The position numbers and the translations under genes were made by a program. DNA of 64,000 bases from Ga0077555 sp963746315. Its GTDB lineage: Bacteria > Pseudomonadota > Alphaproteobacteria > Rhizobiales > Hyphomicrobiaceae. Positions 8,138 through 16,943 of the stretch are shown piece by piece; positions within the stretch are counted from its first letter, which is position 1, and each line of letters starts with the position of its first letter. The notes under the pieces were generated by a model. It was not told where the DNA came from. It saw only the letters and a program-made list of their open reading frames with translations, and did no database searches. The stretch is taken from NCBI GenBank assembly GCA_963746315.1, contig CAVVAR010000001.1, positions 186,001 through 250,000 of the forward strand, read 5' to 3'.

Positions 8138-9613
8138 TCACGACAGCTGAGCCGGCATTTCGCCTTCATACTCGACACCCTCGGTGGTCGCGATGTTGGC
8201 GAGGCGATCGAGGTAGCTGTCCCAGAGCTCGTCGATGCGCGCGGCGGCGGCCGCCGGCTGCAGCGCGACGAGTGTCCCGTCGGACGTCTCGTTGACGAGG
8301 CCGTCCGCGACCAGACGGTCGAGGGCATCCTCGACATCGAAATTGGTGTCGAGCCCGAAGGTCGAGGTCAGGTAGCGCTCGATGGCGCGGTCGGCGTCGC
8401 GGAGCTCGCTGACGTGGACGCGCTCCTTGGCGAGGAGGCTGTAGAGCAGGATCTCCTCCTTGAGGTCCTCCTCGGCGGCGCGCTCCGCGAGCAGCGTCAT
8501 GACACCACGGTTGTCGGCCAGTGCGTGCGAGTAGAGGTTCTGGGCCATCGTCACCATGTACTTGTTGCGCTGATTGAAGAACGCGAAGACTTGCCGAAGT
8601 GCGATGCCCCCGAGGCCCATCAGAGCGCCGGCCAATGCTATCGGGTTCGAGGCCACGGCGATCTTCGAGACCGTGCTCGCCACGCCGACGCCAAGGCCGC
8701 CGCCGGCGGTGACGCCGAGCTTGATCTTGTCGAACAAGCGAAACCGGATGCGGGTATTCGGGAACACCATCTCGAGATCGGCGCGAGGGATGTTCTTGAA
8801 CAGCTTGATGTAGATGTATTCCGGCTTGATTTGGTCAGCGATCAGACCGCGCATCTTGCGGACGCGGCGCCGGGCGACGACGGGGTCGATCTTCTCCTTG
8901 GCCACGATCTCGGCAACGCGCCGGGCTTCGGGCTTCAGCTTGAAGAGGATGGCGAGGCGCTGGAAGACCGGAAGATCGAACTGCTCCTCCCGCAGATAGA
9001 ACTTACGGGCGGTTCGTCGCGAGCCCTTCTGCATGACGGCACCGCGATAATAGATCTCGAGCTCGTCGAAGGCGCCGAGATCGACGTGCAGGTCGAGGCC
9101 GTAGTGGCTTTCCTTGGTGAGGATGATGTCGATCTGGCTCGGGTCGATGCGCGTGTAGTTGGCCTGCTGCAGGAGACTGCGGACGCCTTCGACGAGTTGC
9201 CGCTCGAGGACTTTCTTTTCGGGGTCGCTGAACTTGCGCGTTACCAGCAGATCACTGTCCGGGCTGAACGGCTCGTAGGCACGTCCAAGCTCGAGCAGAC
9301 GCGCGCCGTAGCTCTGCTGGCGCCAGTTGGCGAGATACATGAAGAAGCGGCGAACGTCGGCGATCTGCTCGGCCGGCCAGGCCGATGGCTGCGATAGCCG
9401 ATCGATCAGAGCTTGTGGTGTGACGGGAATGAATTTCTCGCGACGGTCAGCGGACGCGAAGATCTCATTTTCGACGGCATCCGCCAGCTCAGCCTTCGCC
9501 TTGCTCGCCGCGCCGCGCATCCCGCCGCTGCGGGCCTGTTGGGGCGCTGCAGCCGAGCCATTACCGCCGGTTGTTACGCCCCGAAGCCTGCCTGTCGCCT
9601 GTGCTGTCGACAT
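8138..9613 (-). CDS. TMEM143/DUF3754-like membrane protein
   Basis: The 491-residue protein looks like the DUF3754 family, related to eukaryotic TMEM143. A long soluble N-terminal region (about 45-290) contains paired segments such as DLHVDLGAFDELEIYYRGA and KPEYIYIKLFKNIPRADLEM. Two hydrophobic helices follow around 300-345 (LGVTAGGGLGVGVASTVSKI and NPIALAGALMGLGGIALRQV). The C-terminal 130 residues look like a winged-helix-type tail rich in acidic residues. Function is unknown; membrane association is expected. The start at 9613 has an excellent GGGGGAGG ribosome site 4 bases upstream, better than the longer in-frame start at 9640. Confidence 0.7.
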   Translation of the reverse strand: MSTAQATGRLRGVTTGGNGSAAAPQQARSGGMRGAASKAKAELADAVENEIFASADRREKFIPVTPQALIDRLSQPSAWPAEQIADVRRFFMYLANWRQQSYGARLLELGRAYEPFSPDSDLLVTRKFSDPEKKVLERQLVEGVRSLLQQANYTRIDPSQIDIILTKESHYGLDLHVDLGAFDELEIYYRGAVMQKGSRRTARKFYLREEQFDLPVFQRLAILFKLKPEARRVAEIVAKEKIDPVVARRRVRKMRGLIADQIKPEYIYIKLFKNIPRADLEMVFPNTRIRFRLFDKIKLGVTAGGGLGVGVASTVSKIAVASNPIALAGALMGLGGIALRQVFAFFNQRNKYMVTMAQNLYSHALADNRGVMTLLAERAAEEDLKEEILLYSLLAKERVHVSELRDADRAIERYLTSTFGLDTNFDVEDALDRLVADGLVNETSDGTLVALQPAAAAARIDELWDSYLDRLANIATTEGVEYEGEMPAQLS

Positions 9614-9759
9614 GGTGCCTCCCCCAGTACACGAACCCACACCCTGCCGGCCGCCCCAAACAGCGGATCAGTAAGCTTTTTAACGTCTGCTTGTCGAGGC
9701 TATCCGAGACTTGTGCCGGCTTTGCGGCAAAGGTCCATACGTTTACGTGGCCGTAGGCA

Positions 9760-9859
9760 TGTCCATCGGCCGCAATTGACTGTCGCGGTCGCTTCGCGTA
9801 GTGCCACGCGCGGGACACCTCCCCCCAACGGGAGGCTTCTATCTGTGAGGATAGGCACG
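9760..9859 (+). promoter_or_regulatory. Structured leader of the serC-serA unit (possible serC RNA motif)
   Basis: The 246-base gap before serC contains GC-rich inverted repeats, notably CCTCCC (9818-9823) pairing with GGGAGG (9830-9835), followed by CTTCTATCTG just before the ribosome site. A conserved 'serC motif' is known in leaders of serC-serA operons of alphaproteobacteria. Position and a compact hairpin near the ribosome site fit, but I cannot align it to the covariance model, so this is an inference. Confidence 0.35.
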
Positions 9860-11035
9860 ATGACGAGCATACCGAAGCCCGGGAAGCGCCCGGAGCGCGC
9901 TTATTTTTCGTCCGGCCCCTGTGCCAAGCGGCCTGGCTGGGCCCCGCAAGCCCTCGAGGACGCTTTCCTCGGTCGCTCGCATCGCGCGAAAGAAGGCAAA
10001 GCGCGGCTCAATCTCGCCATAGACAAGACCAAGGCCATGCTCGGCCTTCCTCCCGGCTATCTTTGCGCGATCGTGCCGGGCTCAGATACCGGTGCCTTCG
10101 AAATGGCGCTCTGGACCATGCTGGGCGCTCGCGGAGTCGAGGCGCTCGCCTGGGAGAGCTTCGGCAAGGGCTGGGTGACGGATATCGTCAAGCAGCTCAA
10201 GCTCGAGGACGTCCGGGTCACCGAGGCCCCGTACGGAGAGCTTCCCGATCTTTCGAAGGTCGACTTCGCGCGTGACGTGATCTTCACCGCCAACGGAACG
10301 ACGGCGGGTGTTCGCGTGCCGGACTACGAGTGGATTCCGGCCGACCGTCAGGGCCTGACCTTCGTCGATGCCACCTCGGCCGTGTTCGCGCAGGCGGTCG
10401 ACTGGAGCAAGGTCGATGTCCTCACCTTCTCCTGGCAGAAGGTGCTCGGCGGCGAAGCCGCGCACGGGATGCTGATCCTGTCGCCGCGTGCCGTCGAGAG
10501 GCTCGAAAGCTACACGCCGCGCTGGCCGCTGCCCAAGGTGTTCCGCCTGATGAGCGGCGGCAAGCTGATCAAAGGGGTGTTCGAGGGCGAGACGCTCAAC
10601 ACGCCGTCGATGCTGTGCGTCGAGGATTATCTCGATGCTCTGGCGTGGGCAGAGAGCCTGGGTGGGCTTGCCGCGCTGCAGGCGCGTGCCGACGCCAACT
10701 CCAAGGTTCTGTTCGACTGGTGCGAGCGGACGCCGTGGATCGCCAATCTCGCCGCGGATCCCCGGACGCGCTCGAATACCAGCGTCTGCCTGAAGATGAT
10801 CGATCCGGCGTTGGCCGCGCTGTCCGACGACGCGCAGAAGGATTTCGTGAAGCGCGTGGCGGCTCGCCTCGAGAAAGAGGGCGTCGCATTCGACACGGCG
10901 AACCATCGGGACGCGCCGGCGAGTTTCCGGATCTGGGCGGGCGCCACGATCGAGCGCACCGATCTCGAAGCCCTGACGGACTGGCTCGACTGGGCCTACG
11001 CCGAAGAAAAAGGCGCGCTCGCCAAGGCTGCTTGA
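9860..11035 (+). CDS. serC: Phosphoserine aminotransferase
   Basis: SerC converts 3-phosphohydroxypyruvate and glutamate to phosphoserine, the second step of serine synthesis, and also acts in pyridoxal phosphate synthesis. The 391-residue protein is of the alphaproteobacterial class-V type. The pyridoxal-phosphate lysine is K194 in the motif TFSWQKVLGGEAAHGM; the substrate-loop segment YFSSGPCAKRPGW is at 15-27. The ATG at 9860 has GAGGATAGG upstream; the open frame extends further 5' but runs antisense through the previous gene. It is followed after 109 bases by serA, giving the usual serC-serA order. Confidence 0.95.
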   Translation: MTSIPKPGKRPERAYFSSGPCAKRPGWAPQALEDAFLGRSHRAKEGKARLNLAIDKTKAMLGLPPGYLCAIVPGSDTGAFEMALWTMLGARGVEALAWESFGKGWVTDIVKQLKLEDVRVTEAPYGELPDLSKVDFARDVIFTANGTTAGVRVPDYEWIPADRQGLTFVDATSAVFAQAVDWSKVDVLTFSWQKVLGGEAAHGMLILSPRAVERLESYTPRWPLPKVFRLMSGGKLIKGVFEGETLNTPSMLCVEDYLDALAWAESLGGLAALQARADANSKVLFDWCERTPWIANLAADPRTRSNTSVCLKMIDPALAALSDDAQKDFVKRVAARLEKEGVAFDTANHRDAPASFRIWAGATIERTDLEALTDWLDWAYAEEKGALAKAA

Positions 11036-11144
11036 GCCCGCGTCGCGGTTTCCCGTCCGTTGCTGCTCGACAGCGCGATCAAGTTCCATACGTCAACGTT
11101 CCGCGCTAGCGCGGGCGTGAGCGTGCACATCCGGAGCCATAGCC

Positions 11145-12737
11145 ATGCCCGCACCCAAAGTTCTCATTTCCGACGAGCTGTCGGCCGCCGCCGTTGCCAT
11201 CTTCAAGGACAACGGCATCGACGTGACCTTCGAGCCGAAGCTCGGCAAGGACAAGGAACGGCTCGAAGCGCTCATCCCCGAGTTCGACGGGCTCGCCATC
11301 CGGTCGGCGACAAAGGTTACGGACAAGCTGCTCAAGGCCGCGACCAATCTCAAGGTCGTCGGACGGGCCGGCATCGGTGTCGACAACGTGGACATCCGGG
11401 CGGCGACGGCGAAAGGCGTAATCGTCATGAATACGCCCTTCGGGAACTCGATCACCACGGCCGAGCACGCGATCTCGATGATGATGGCGCTCGCCCGGCA
11501 GATCCCCGAGGCCGACCGTTCGACACAGGCGGGCAAGTGGGAGAAGTCGCGCTTCATGGGCGTGGAGCTGTTCGGCAAAACGCTCGGCGTGGTCGGCTGC
11601 GGCAACATCGGCTCCATCGTCGCGGACCGCGGTATCGGTCTCAAGATGAAGGTGATCGCCTACGATCCGTTCCTTTCCGAGGACCGCGCGGTCGAGATCG
11701 GGGTCCGAAAGGTGGAGCTCGTGGAGCTGTTTTCTCGGGCCGATTTCATCACGCTGCACACGCCGCTCACCGACCGCACGAAGGGCATCATCGGCGCGGC
11801 GTCGTTCGCTCGCATGAAGCCGGGCGTGAGGATCATCAACTGCGCGCGCGGCGGGCTCGTGGACGAAGCGGCGCTGCTCGAGGCGCTGAAATCCGGCCAC
11901 GTCGCCGGAGCGGCGCTCGACGTATTCGAGGAGGAGCCGGCGACCGCCAATCCGCTGTTCGGGGCGCCTAACCTCATCTGCACGCCGCATCTCGGGGCCG
12001 CGACCAGCGAGGCGCAGGAGAACGTCGCGCTGCAGGTCGCCGAGCAGATGTCGTCCTACCTGCTCAAGGGCGCGATCTCTAATGCGGTCAACTTCCCCTC
12101 GATCACGGCCGAGGAAGCACCGCGCCTGCGGCCGTTCGCGAAGCTCGCCGAGCAGCTCGGCTCGTTTGCCGGGCAGCTGACCGAGAGCACCATCAAGGGC
12201 ATCCATATCGAGTACTCGGGCGCGGTGGCCGAGCTCAACGTCAAGCCGATCACGGCTGCGGCTGTCGCGAGCGTGCTCAAGTGGCACATGGGCGATGGAG
12301 TCAACATGGTGTCGGCGGTCAGCCTCGCCGAGCAGCGCGGCGTGCGCATCGAGACGACCACGCGTGGCCAGGACGGCACCTACGAGAGCTACGTGAAGCT
12401 CACCGTCAAGACCGACAAGTACGACCGCTCCGTCGGTGGCACGGTATTCTCGGACGGGCGGCCGCGCTTCATCCAGGTGCGCGACATCGACATGGAGTTC
12501 GAGGTCAGCCCGCACATGCTGTTCGTGCGCAATGCGGACAAGCCGGGCTTCATCGGGCGGTTCGGCTCGCTCATGGGCGAGGCGGAGGTGAATATCGCGA
12601 CGCTCAACCTCGGTCGTGACAAGCCGGGCGGCGACGCTATTTGCCTCGTGGCGCTCGACGAGCCGATCTCGGACGCGGTGCTTGGCAAGGTGCGCGATTT
12701 GCCGATGGTCATTCGCGCAAACAGACTGCAATTCTGA
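11145..12737 (+). CDS. serA: D-3-phosphoglycerate dehydrogenase
   Basis: SerA oxidises 3-phosphoglycerate with NAD, the committed step of serine synthesis. The 530-residue length is the long (type 1) form. It has a substrate domain, an inserted NAD-binding domain with GCGNIG at 151-156, catalytic R235 (NCARGGLVD), E264 (DVFEEEP) and H282 (TPHLGAAT), then an intervening domain at about 320-445 and a C-terminal ACT domain at about 455-530 (FVRNADKPGFIGRFGSLMG). The ACT domain usually mediates feedback inhibition by serine. It forms an operon with serC. Confidence 0.96.
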   Translation: MPAPKVLISDELSAAAVAIFKDNGIDVTFEPKLGKDKERLEALIPEFDGLAIRSATKVTDKLLKAATNLKVVGRAGIGVDNVDIRAATAKGVIVMNTPFGNSITTAEHAISMMMALARQIPEADRSTQAGKWEKSRFMGVELFGKTLGVVGCGNIGSIVADRGIGLKMKVIAYDPFLSEDRAVEIGVRKVELVELFSRADFITLHTPLTDRTKGIIGAASFARMKPGVRIINCARGGLVDEAALLEALKSGHVAGAALDVFEEEPATANPLFGAPNLICTPHLGAATSEAQENVALQVAEQMSSYLLKGAISNAVNFPSITAEEAPRLRPFAKLAEQLGSFAGQLTESTIKGIHIEYSGAVAELNVKPITAAAVASVLKWHMGDGVNMVSAVSLAEQRGVRIETTTRGQDGTYESYVKLTVKTDKYDRSVGGTVFSDGRPRFIQVRDIDMEFEVSPHMLFVRNADKPGFIGRFGSLMGEAEVNIATLNLGRDKPGGDAICLVALDEPISDAVLGKVRDLPMVIRANRLQF

Positions 12738-12779
12738 TTTCGCGCGGGAAAACGGTCTAAAATTTTTTCTGGATCGGTT

Positions 12780-12807
12780 GTCGGCCGGAGCTTCTGCTTC
12801 GGCCGAC
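12780..12807 (+). terminator. Hairpin downstream of serA
   Basis: A perfect 8-bp stem GTCGGCCG/CGGCCGAC with a 12-base loop begins 43 bases after the serA stop, followed by TGCTTTCC. It is a reasonable factor-independent terminator for serC-serA, though the T run is weak. Confidence 0.45.
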
Positions 12808-12951
12808 TGCTTTCCAGGAGTGCTGGAGCAACTATCACGAAAAAGTAAACCCAAGCATCACAATGGTTTACCGAATATTCGCACAACCTCCCTAGAAAGA
12901 ACCCAATGTGCCCCAAATCTCAGGGGCGTTTCCTCTGGATGGGTGGATGTC

Positions 12952-13929
12952 ATGGGGCTACTCCTGAGCGGGATCGAGTTCTTCGGTCTTTTTCTTATTC
13001 TGTTGGCAATTCTGGCGGTCTGGTCGACCGTCAAAGTCGTGCCTCAGGGCTTCAACTGGACGGTCGAGAACTTCGGCCGCTATACGCGAACGCTTTCACC
13101 CGGCCTGCATATCCTCATTCCTGTGATGGAGCGCATCGGCGCCCGCATGAACATGAAAGAGCAGGTGATGGATATTCCTTCGCAGGACATCATCACCCGT
13201 GACAACGCGATGGTGAAAGTCGACGGCGTCACCTTCTACCAGGTGCTGAATGCCGCCAAGTCGGCCTACGAGATCGACAATCTCGAGGGTGCCATCATCA
13301 ACCTGACCATGACCAACATCCGAACGGTGATGGGCTCGATGGACTTGGACGAGCTCCTCTCCAATCGCGACCAGATCAACGCCAAGCTCCTGCATGTCGT
13401 CGATGCTGCGACGGAGTCATGGGGCGTGAAGGTGACGCGCATCGAGATCAAGGACATCGCGCCGCCGCGCGATCTCGTCGACTCGATGGCCCGCCAGATG
13501 AAGGCCGAGCGCGAAAAGCGCGCCCAGATCCTGGAGGCCGAGGGTCATCGGCAAGCCGCGATCCTGCAGGCCGAAGGCGAGAAGCTGAGCGCGGTGCTTG
13601 AGGCCGAGGGCCGCAAGGAAGCTGCGTTCCGCGACGCCGAGGCGCGCGAGCGTGCGGCCAAGGCCGAGGCTGAGGCGACGCGTATGGTGTCCGACGCCAT
13701 CGCCAGCGGCAACGTGCAGGCGATCAACTACTTCGTCGCGAACAACTACATGAAGGTTCTCGAGTCGGTGGCCAAGTCGCCGAACCAGAAGATCCTCATG
13801 ATGCCACTCGAGGCATCGGCGATCATCGGCTCGCTGGCCGGTGTCGCGGAGATCGCCGGCGAGGCATTTGGCAACAGAGGTGGCGGCGGCGAGCCTCGGC
13901 GGCCGCTCGGCAGCGTGCCGCGGACGTAA
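12952..13929 (+). CDS. SPFH/band 7 membrane scaffold protein (QmcA-like)
   Basis: The 325-residue protein has one N-terminal membrane helix (about 5-27), then a band-7 domain starting VVPQGFNWTVENFGRYTRTL and reaching about residue 190. An Ala/Glu-rich coiled coil (about 180-245, EREKRAQILEAEGHRQAAIL) follows, then a Gly-rich tail. SPFH proteins oligomerise into inner-membrane rings or microdomains and often work with NfeD proteins or FtsH. The start at 12952 follows GGTGG; the longer open frame upstream overlaps serA and is not coding. The downstream NfeD gene is its expected partner. Confidence 0.9.
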   Translation: MGLLLSGIEFFGLFLILLAILAVWSTVKVVPQGFNWTVENFGRYTRTLSPGLHILIPVMERIGARMNMKEQVMDIPSQDIITRDNAMVKVDGVTFYQVLNAAKSAYEIDNLEGAIINLTMTNIRTVMGSMDLDELLSNRDQINAKLLHVVDAATESWGVKVTRIEIKDIAPPRDLVDSMARQMKAEREKRAQILEAEGHRQAAILQAEGEKLSAVLEAEGRKEAAFRDAEARERAAKAEAEATRMVSDAIASGNVQAINYFVANNYMKVLESVAKSPNQKILMMPLEASAIIGSLAGVAEIAGEAFGNRGGGGEPRRPLGSVPRT

Positions 13930-13931
13930 GG

Positions 13932-14100
13932 CTAGTGTTCCGGTTCTGACATTTGCCTCCCATGGCGGCTAGGTCGCGAGCAAATGTCAGAACCGTGAGG
14001 AACACTAGTAAGCCTATGTTTCTAGTGTAGCTTTTGCATCTGACGTTTGGAGGAGAGCCCAGTCGCAAGCGGGTACCAAACGTCAGATGCGCTACACTAG
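13932..14100. repeat. Double-palindrome element, copy 1
   Basis: Two imperfect palindromes, 13932-14008 (77 bp) and 14022-14100 (79 bp), each begin CTAGTG and end CACTAG and are separated by exactly 13 bases (14009-14021). The first has arms GGTTCTGACATTTGC and GCAAATGTCAGAACC; the second has CATCTGACGTTTGG and CCAAACGTCAGATG. The second is almost the reverse complement of 33071-33149. The element fills most of the gap between the SPFH and NfeD genes. As RNA it would form two strong hairpins. Confidence 0.9.
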
Positions 14101-14151
14101 TCAGGTGGAGTGGCCGGGCCTCGTGCCCGGCTCAATCGTGGATGCCCTGTC

Positions 14152-14601
14152 ATGTCGCTCGCTTCCTATCTCGCACAACTCGGTGCCTGGAACTGGCTGT
14201 TCCTCGCCGTCATCCTGTTCGGACTCGAGGCCGTAGTGCCGGGCGTCCACTTCGTCTGGTTCGGCGTCGCGGCCACGCTCGTCGGACTGCTGGGGCTGGC
14301 CACCGGCTTCGTCTGGCAATGGCAGCTGGTGGCGTTCGCCGTGCTGGCGATCGCCAGCGTTTTCGTGGCGCGGCGTTACGCGCGTGCCGACAACTCGCCT
14401 AGCGACACCCCGGACCTCAACCTGCGCGGCGCGCAATACGTCGGGCGTATGGTCACGGTCGAGGAGCAGATCCGGGCCGGTCGCGGCAAGGTCCGCGTCG
14501 GCGACACGCTCTGGCAGGCCGAGGGGCCCGATACGCCCGTTGGCACGCGCGTCAAAGTCATAGGCGCGCGGGATACGGTTCTCCTCGTCGCGGCCGACTG
14601 A
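14152..14601 (+). CDS. NfeD family membrane protein
   Basis: This 149-residue protein has two to three membrane helices in its first 75 residues (WNWLFLAVILFGLEAVVPGV and FVWFGVAATLVGLLGLATGF) and a C-terminal OB-fold domain (about 90-149, YVGRMVTVEEQIRAGRGKV to VKVIGARDTVLLVAAD). That is the short NfeD form, which partners with SPFH proteins such as the one encoded upstream. The start at 14152 lacks a strong ribosome site; the in-frame upstream start at 14110 would add a non-membrane leader overlapping the end of the repeat region. Its separation from the SPFH gene by a double palindrome is unusual for a pair normally nearly contiguous. Confidence 0.88.
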   Translation: MSLASYLAQLGAWNWLFLAVILFGLEAVVPGVHFVWFGVAATLVGLLGLATGFVWQWQLVAFAVLAIASVFVARRYARADNSPSDTPDLNLRGAQYVGRMVTVEEQIRAGRGKVRVGDTLWQAEGPDTPVGTRVKVIGARDTVLLVAAD

Positions 14602-14747
14602 GATGGATCGCAGTGGCTCAGGTTCTCGGTGACCTTGACAACTCCGAGCCGCTATCGCACCAGTTGCGTCATGGGGCAGCCGCGATCGCCCCGTGAGGCG
14701 CCAGCCGAAGAGTCGCGTCCAACGACCTCTCGAGAGGATGGACGCCT

Positions 14748-15569
14748 ATGCCTTCGCCCACCGAAATCACCATTGCCCAGCTTGCGCGCCTGATCGGCAC
14801 ACCGGACGCGCCGGACATCGTCGATGTGTGCATCGACCAGGATTTCGCGGCCGATCCGCGTCTCATTCCGGGCTCGCGCCGTCGCCCGCACACGACTGTG
14901 TCCGAGTGGGCGCAAGAGTATGCCGGCCGCCGTGTGGTTGTGACCTGCCAGAAAGGCCTCAAACTCAGCCAGGGCGTCGTTGCGTGGCTGCGGCACCATG
15001 GTGTAGCGGCCGAGGCACTCGAGGGGGGCTTGCAAGGCTGGCGCGACGCTGGCCAGATGCTCGTCAAGTCCGACAAGCTGCAGCCACTCACCACAGGCGC
15101 GCAAACGCTCTGGGTCACGCGCGAGCGCCCGAAGATCGACCGCATCGCCTGCCCGTGGCTGATCCGCCGGTTCGTCGACCCGAGGGCCGTGATCCTTTTC
15201 GTCAAGGCCTCCGAGGTGGCGGGCGTGGCGGAGAGGTTCGGTGCCACACCGTTCGATATCGACGGCGTGTTCTGGAGTCATCGCGGCGACATGTGCACGT
15301 TCGATACCCTCATCGACGAGCTCGGCCTCGATTGCGAGCCGTTGCGGCGGCTGGCGGCGATCGTGCGTGGCGCAGATACGGCTCGCTTGGATCTGGCGCC
15401 GGAGGCGGCCGGACTGCTGGCTGTGTCCCTCGGGCTGTCACGCTTGCACAAGGACGACCTCGCTCAGCTTGATGCAGGAATGACGCTTTACGACGCCTTG
15501 TATCGGTGGTGCCGTGACGCGACCGATGAGACACACAACTGGCCGACGCCTGCCAAATCGGGTCGCTGA
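14748..15569 (+). CDS. chrB: Rhodanese-ChrB fusion, chromate resistance protein
   Basis: The 273-residue protein joins a rhodanese-like domain (about 5-110; putative active-site C67 in VVVTCQKGLKLSQG) to a ChrB C-terminal domain (about 120-265; TRERPKIDRIACPWLIRRFV and HRGDMCTFDTLIDELGL). ChrB-type proteins sense or act on chromate and are encoded beside the ChrA exporter. A GAGAGG ribosome site precedes the ATG. The gene ends 11 bases before chrA, so the two form one operon. Unlike classical ChrB regulators it has the rhodanese module in place of the long ChrB N-terminal domain, so a direct regulatory role is less certain. Confidence 0.8.
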   Translation: MPSPTEITIAQLARLIGTPDAPDIVDVCIDQDFAADPRLIPGSRRRPHTTVSEWAQEYAGRRVVVTCQKGLKLSQGVVAWLRHHGVAAEALEGGLQGWRDAGQMLVKSDKLQPLTTGAQTLWVTRERPKIDRIACPWLIRRFVDPRAVILFVKASEVAGVAERFGATPFDIDGVFWSHRGDMCTFDTLIDELGLDCEPLRRLAAIVRGADTARLDLAPEAAGLLAVSLGLSRLHKDDLAQLDAGMTLYDALYRWCRDATDETHNWPTPAKSGR

Positions 15570-15580
15570 GGGAATAGATC

Positions 15581-16903
15581 ATGGATGGTATTGCAGCCTC
15601 GAAAGGCGCAGGCGACGCGACGGCGCCGGCCCCTTCCTTTTCCGAAGCCCTCAAGGAATGGACCCGCATCGGCCTCTTGTCGTTCGGTGGACCAACGGCG
15701 CAGATCGCGCTGATGCACCGGGTCATCGTCGACGAGAGGAAGTGGCTCACGGAGAGCCAGTTTCTCAATGCCTTGAGCTTCTGCATGCTGCTGCCTGGTC
15801 CGGAGGCGATGCAACTCGCGACCTATGCGGGTTGGCGGCTGCATGGCGTCGCCGGCGGGCTTGCTGCGGGGCTTCTGTTCGTGCTGCCGGGGGCGGCTGT
15901 CGTTCTGGCGCTGTCGCTGATCTACGCGCTTTATGGCAACGTGCCGTTCATCGCGGCGATCTTCTTCGGCATCAAGGCCGCGGTGCTCGTCATCGTGGTC
16001 GAGGCCCTGCTGCGCATCGCGAAGCGCGCACTCAAGAGCTGGGACCAATGGGCCATTGCCGCCGCGTCGTTCGTCGGCATCTTCGCGCTGGGTCTGCCGT
16101 TTCCGGTGATCATCATCGTGGCGGCGGCAATCGGCTTCCTCGGCAGCCGGCAGAGCGACGAGGGGGCCGCGACGCCGCTGCCGGCCGTGCCGCTGTCACA
16201 GACGCTCTCGACAATCGCGATCTGGCTGGCAGTCTGGATCGTGCCTCTGGCGCTGGTGATGGCGGCATTCGGCTGGGACCACGTGCTTTCGAAGCTGTCG
16301 CTGTTCTTCTCGAAGCTGGCGGTGGTGACGTTCGGCGGCGCTTATGCCGTGCTCGCCTACATGACCGATACGGTCGTCAAGACGCACGGCTGGCTGCAGC
16401 CGGGGCAAATGCTGGACGGGCTCGGTCTCGCCGAGACGACGCCTGGACCGCTCATTCTCGTGACGGAGTTCGTCGGCTTTCTCGCGGCGTTCCGCTGGGG
16501 CGGTGGCGAGCCGGTGGTGATGGGCCTGCTCGGCGCGGCGGTGGCGCTGTGGGCGACGTTCGCTCCCTGCTTCCTGTGGATCTTCGCCGGTGCGCCCTAC
16601 ATCGAGTGGCTGAACACGCAGCCACGGTTGAAAGCGGCGCTGACGGCGATCACGGCGGCCGTCGTCGGCGTGATCCTCAATCTCGCGGTCTGGTTCGGCC
16701 TGCACGTGTTCTTCGGCTCGGTGGACCGGCTCGAGGCCGGGCCGTTCCGGCTGTCGGTGCCCGACCTCGCCACGCTCGACTGGCGCGTCGTCGTGCTGGC
16801 GGCGATCAGCGGCTTCCTGCTTCTCCGCCAGCACTGGAGCATCCCCGCCGTACTCGGTGTCGCCGCGGGGCTGGCACTGGCGATGCGATTGGCTGGGCTA
16901 TAG
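15581..16903 (+). CDS. chrA: Chromate transporter, long (two-domain) form
   Basis: ChrA exports chromate from the cytoplasm and confers resistance. The 440-residue protein carries two homologous membrane halves. The first has the signature FGGPTAQIALMHRVIVDERKW and FLNALSFCMLLPGPEAMQLA; the second (from about 235) has KLAVVTFGGAYAVLAYMTD and LAETTPGPLILVTEFVGF. Both PGP motifs are intact. A GAGGG ribosome site precedes the ATG and the gene directly follows chrB. Confidence 0.93.
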   Translation: MDGIAASKGAGDATAPAPSFSEALKEWTRIGLLSFGGPTAQIALMHRVIVDERKWLTESQFLNALSFCMLLPGPEAMQLATYAGWRLHGVAGGLAAGLLFVLPGAAVVLALSLIYALYGNVPFIAAIFFGIKAAVLVIVVEALLRIAKRALKSWDQWAIAAASFVGIFALGLPFPVIIIVAAAIGFLGSRQSDEGAATPLPAVPLSQTLSTIAIWLAVWIVPLALVMAAFGWDHVLSKLSLFFSKLAVVTFGGAYAVLAYMTDTVVKTHGWLQPGQMLDGLGLAETTPGPLILVTEFVGFLAAFRWGGGEPVVMGLLGAAVALWATFAPCFLWIFAGAPYIEWLNTQPRLKAALTAITAAVVGVILNLAVWFGLHVFFGSVDRLEAGPFRLSVPDLATLDWRVVVLAAISGFLLLRQHWSIPAVLGVAAGLALAMRLAGL

Positions 16904-16943
16904 ATATCGATAGGACGTCGCCCTTGAGGAGTGGAGGTCCGTC

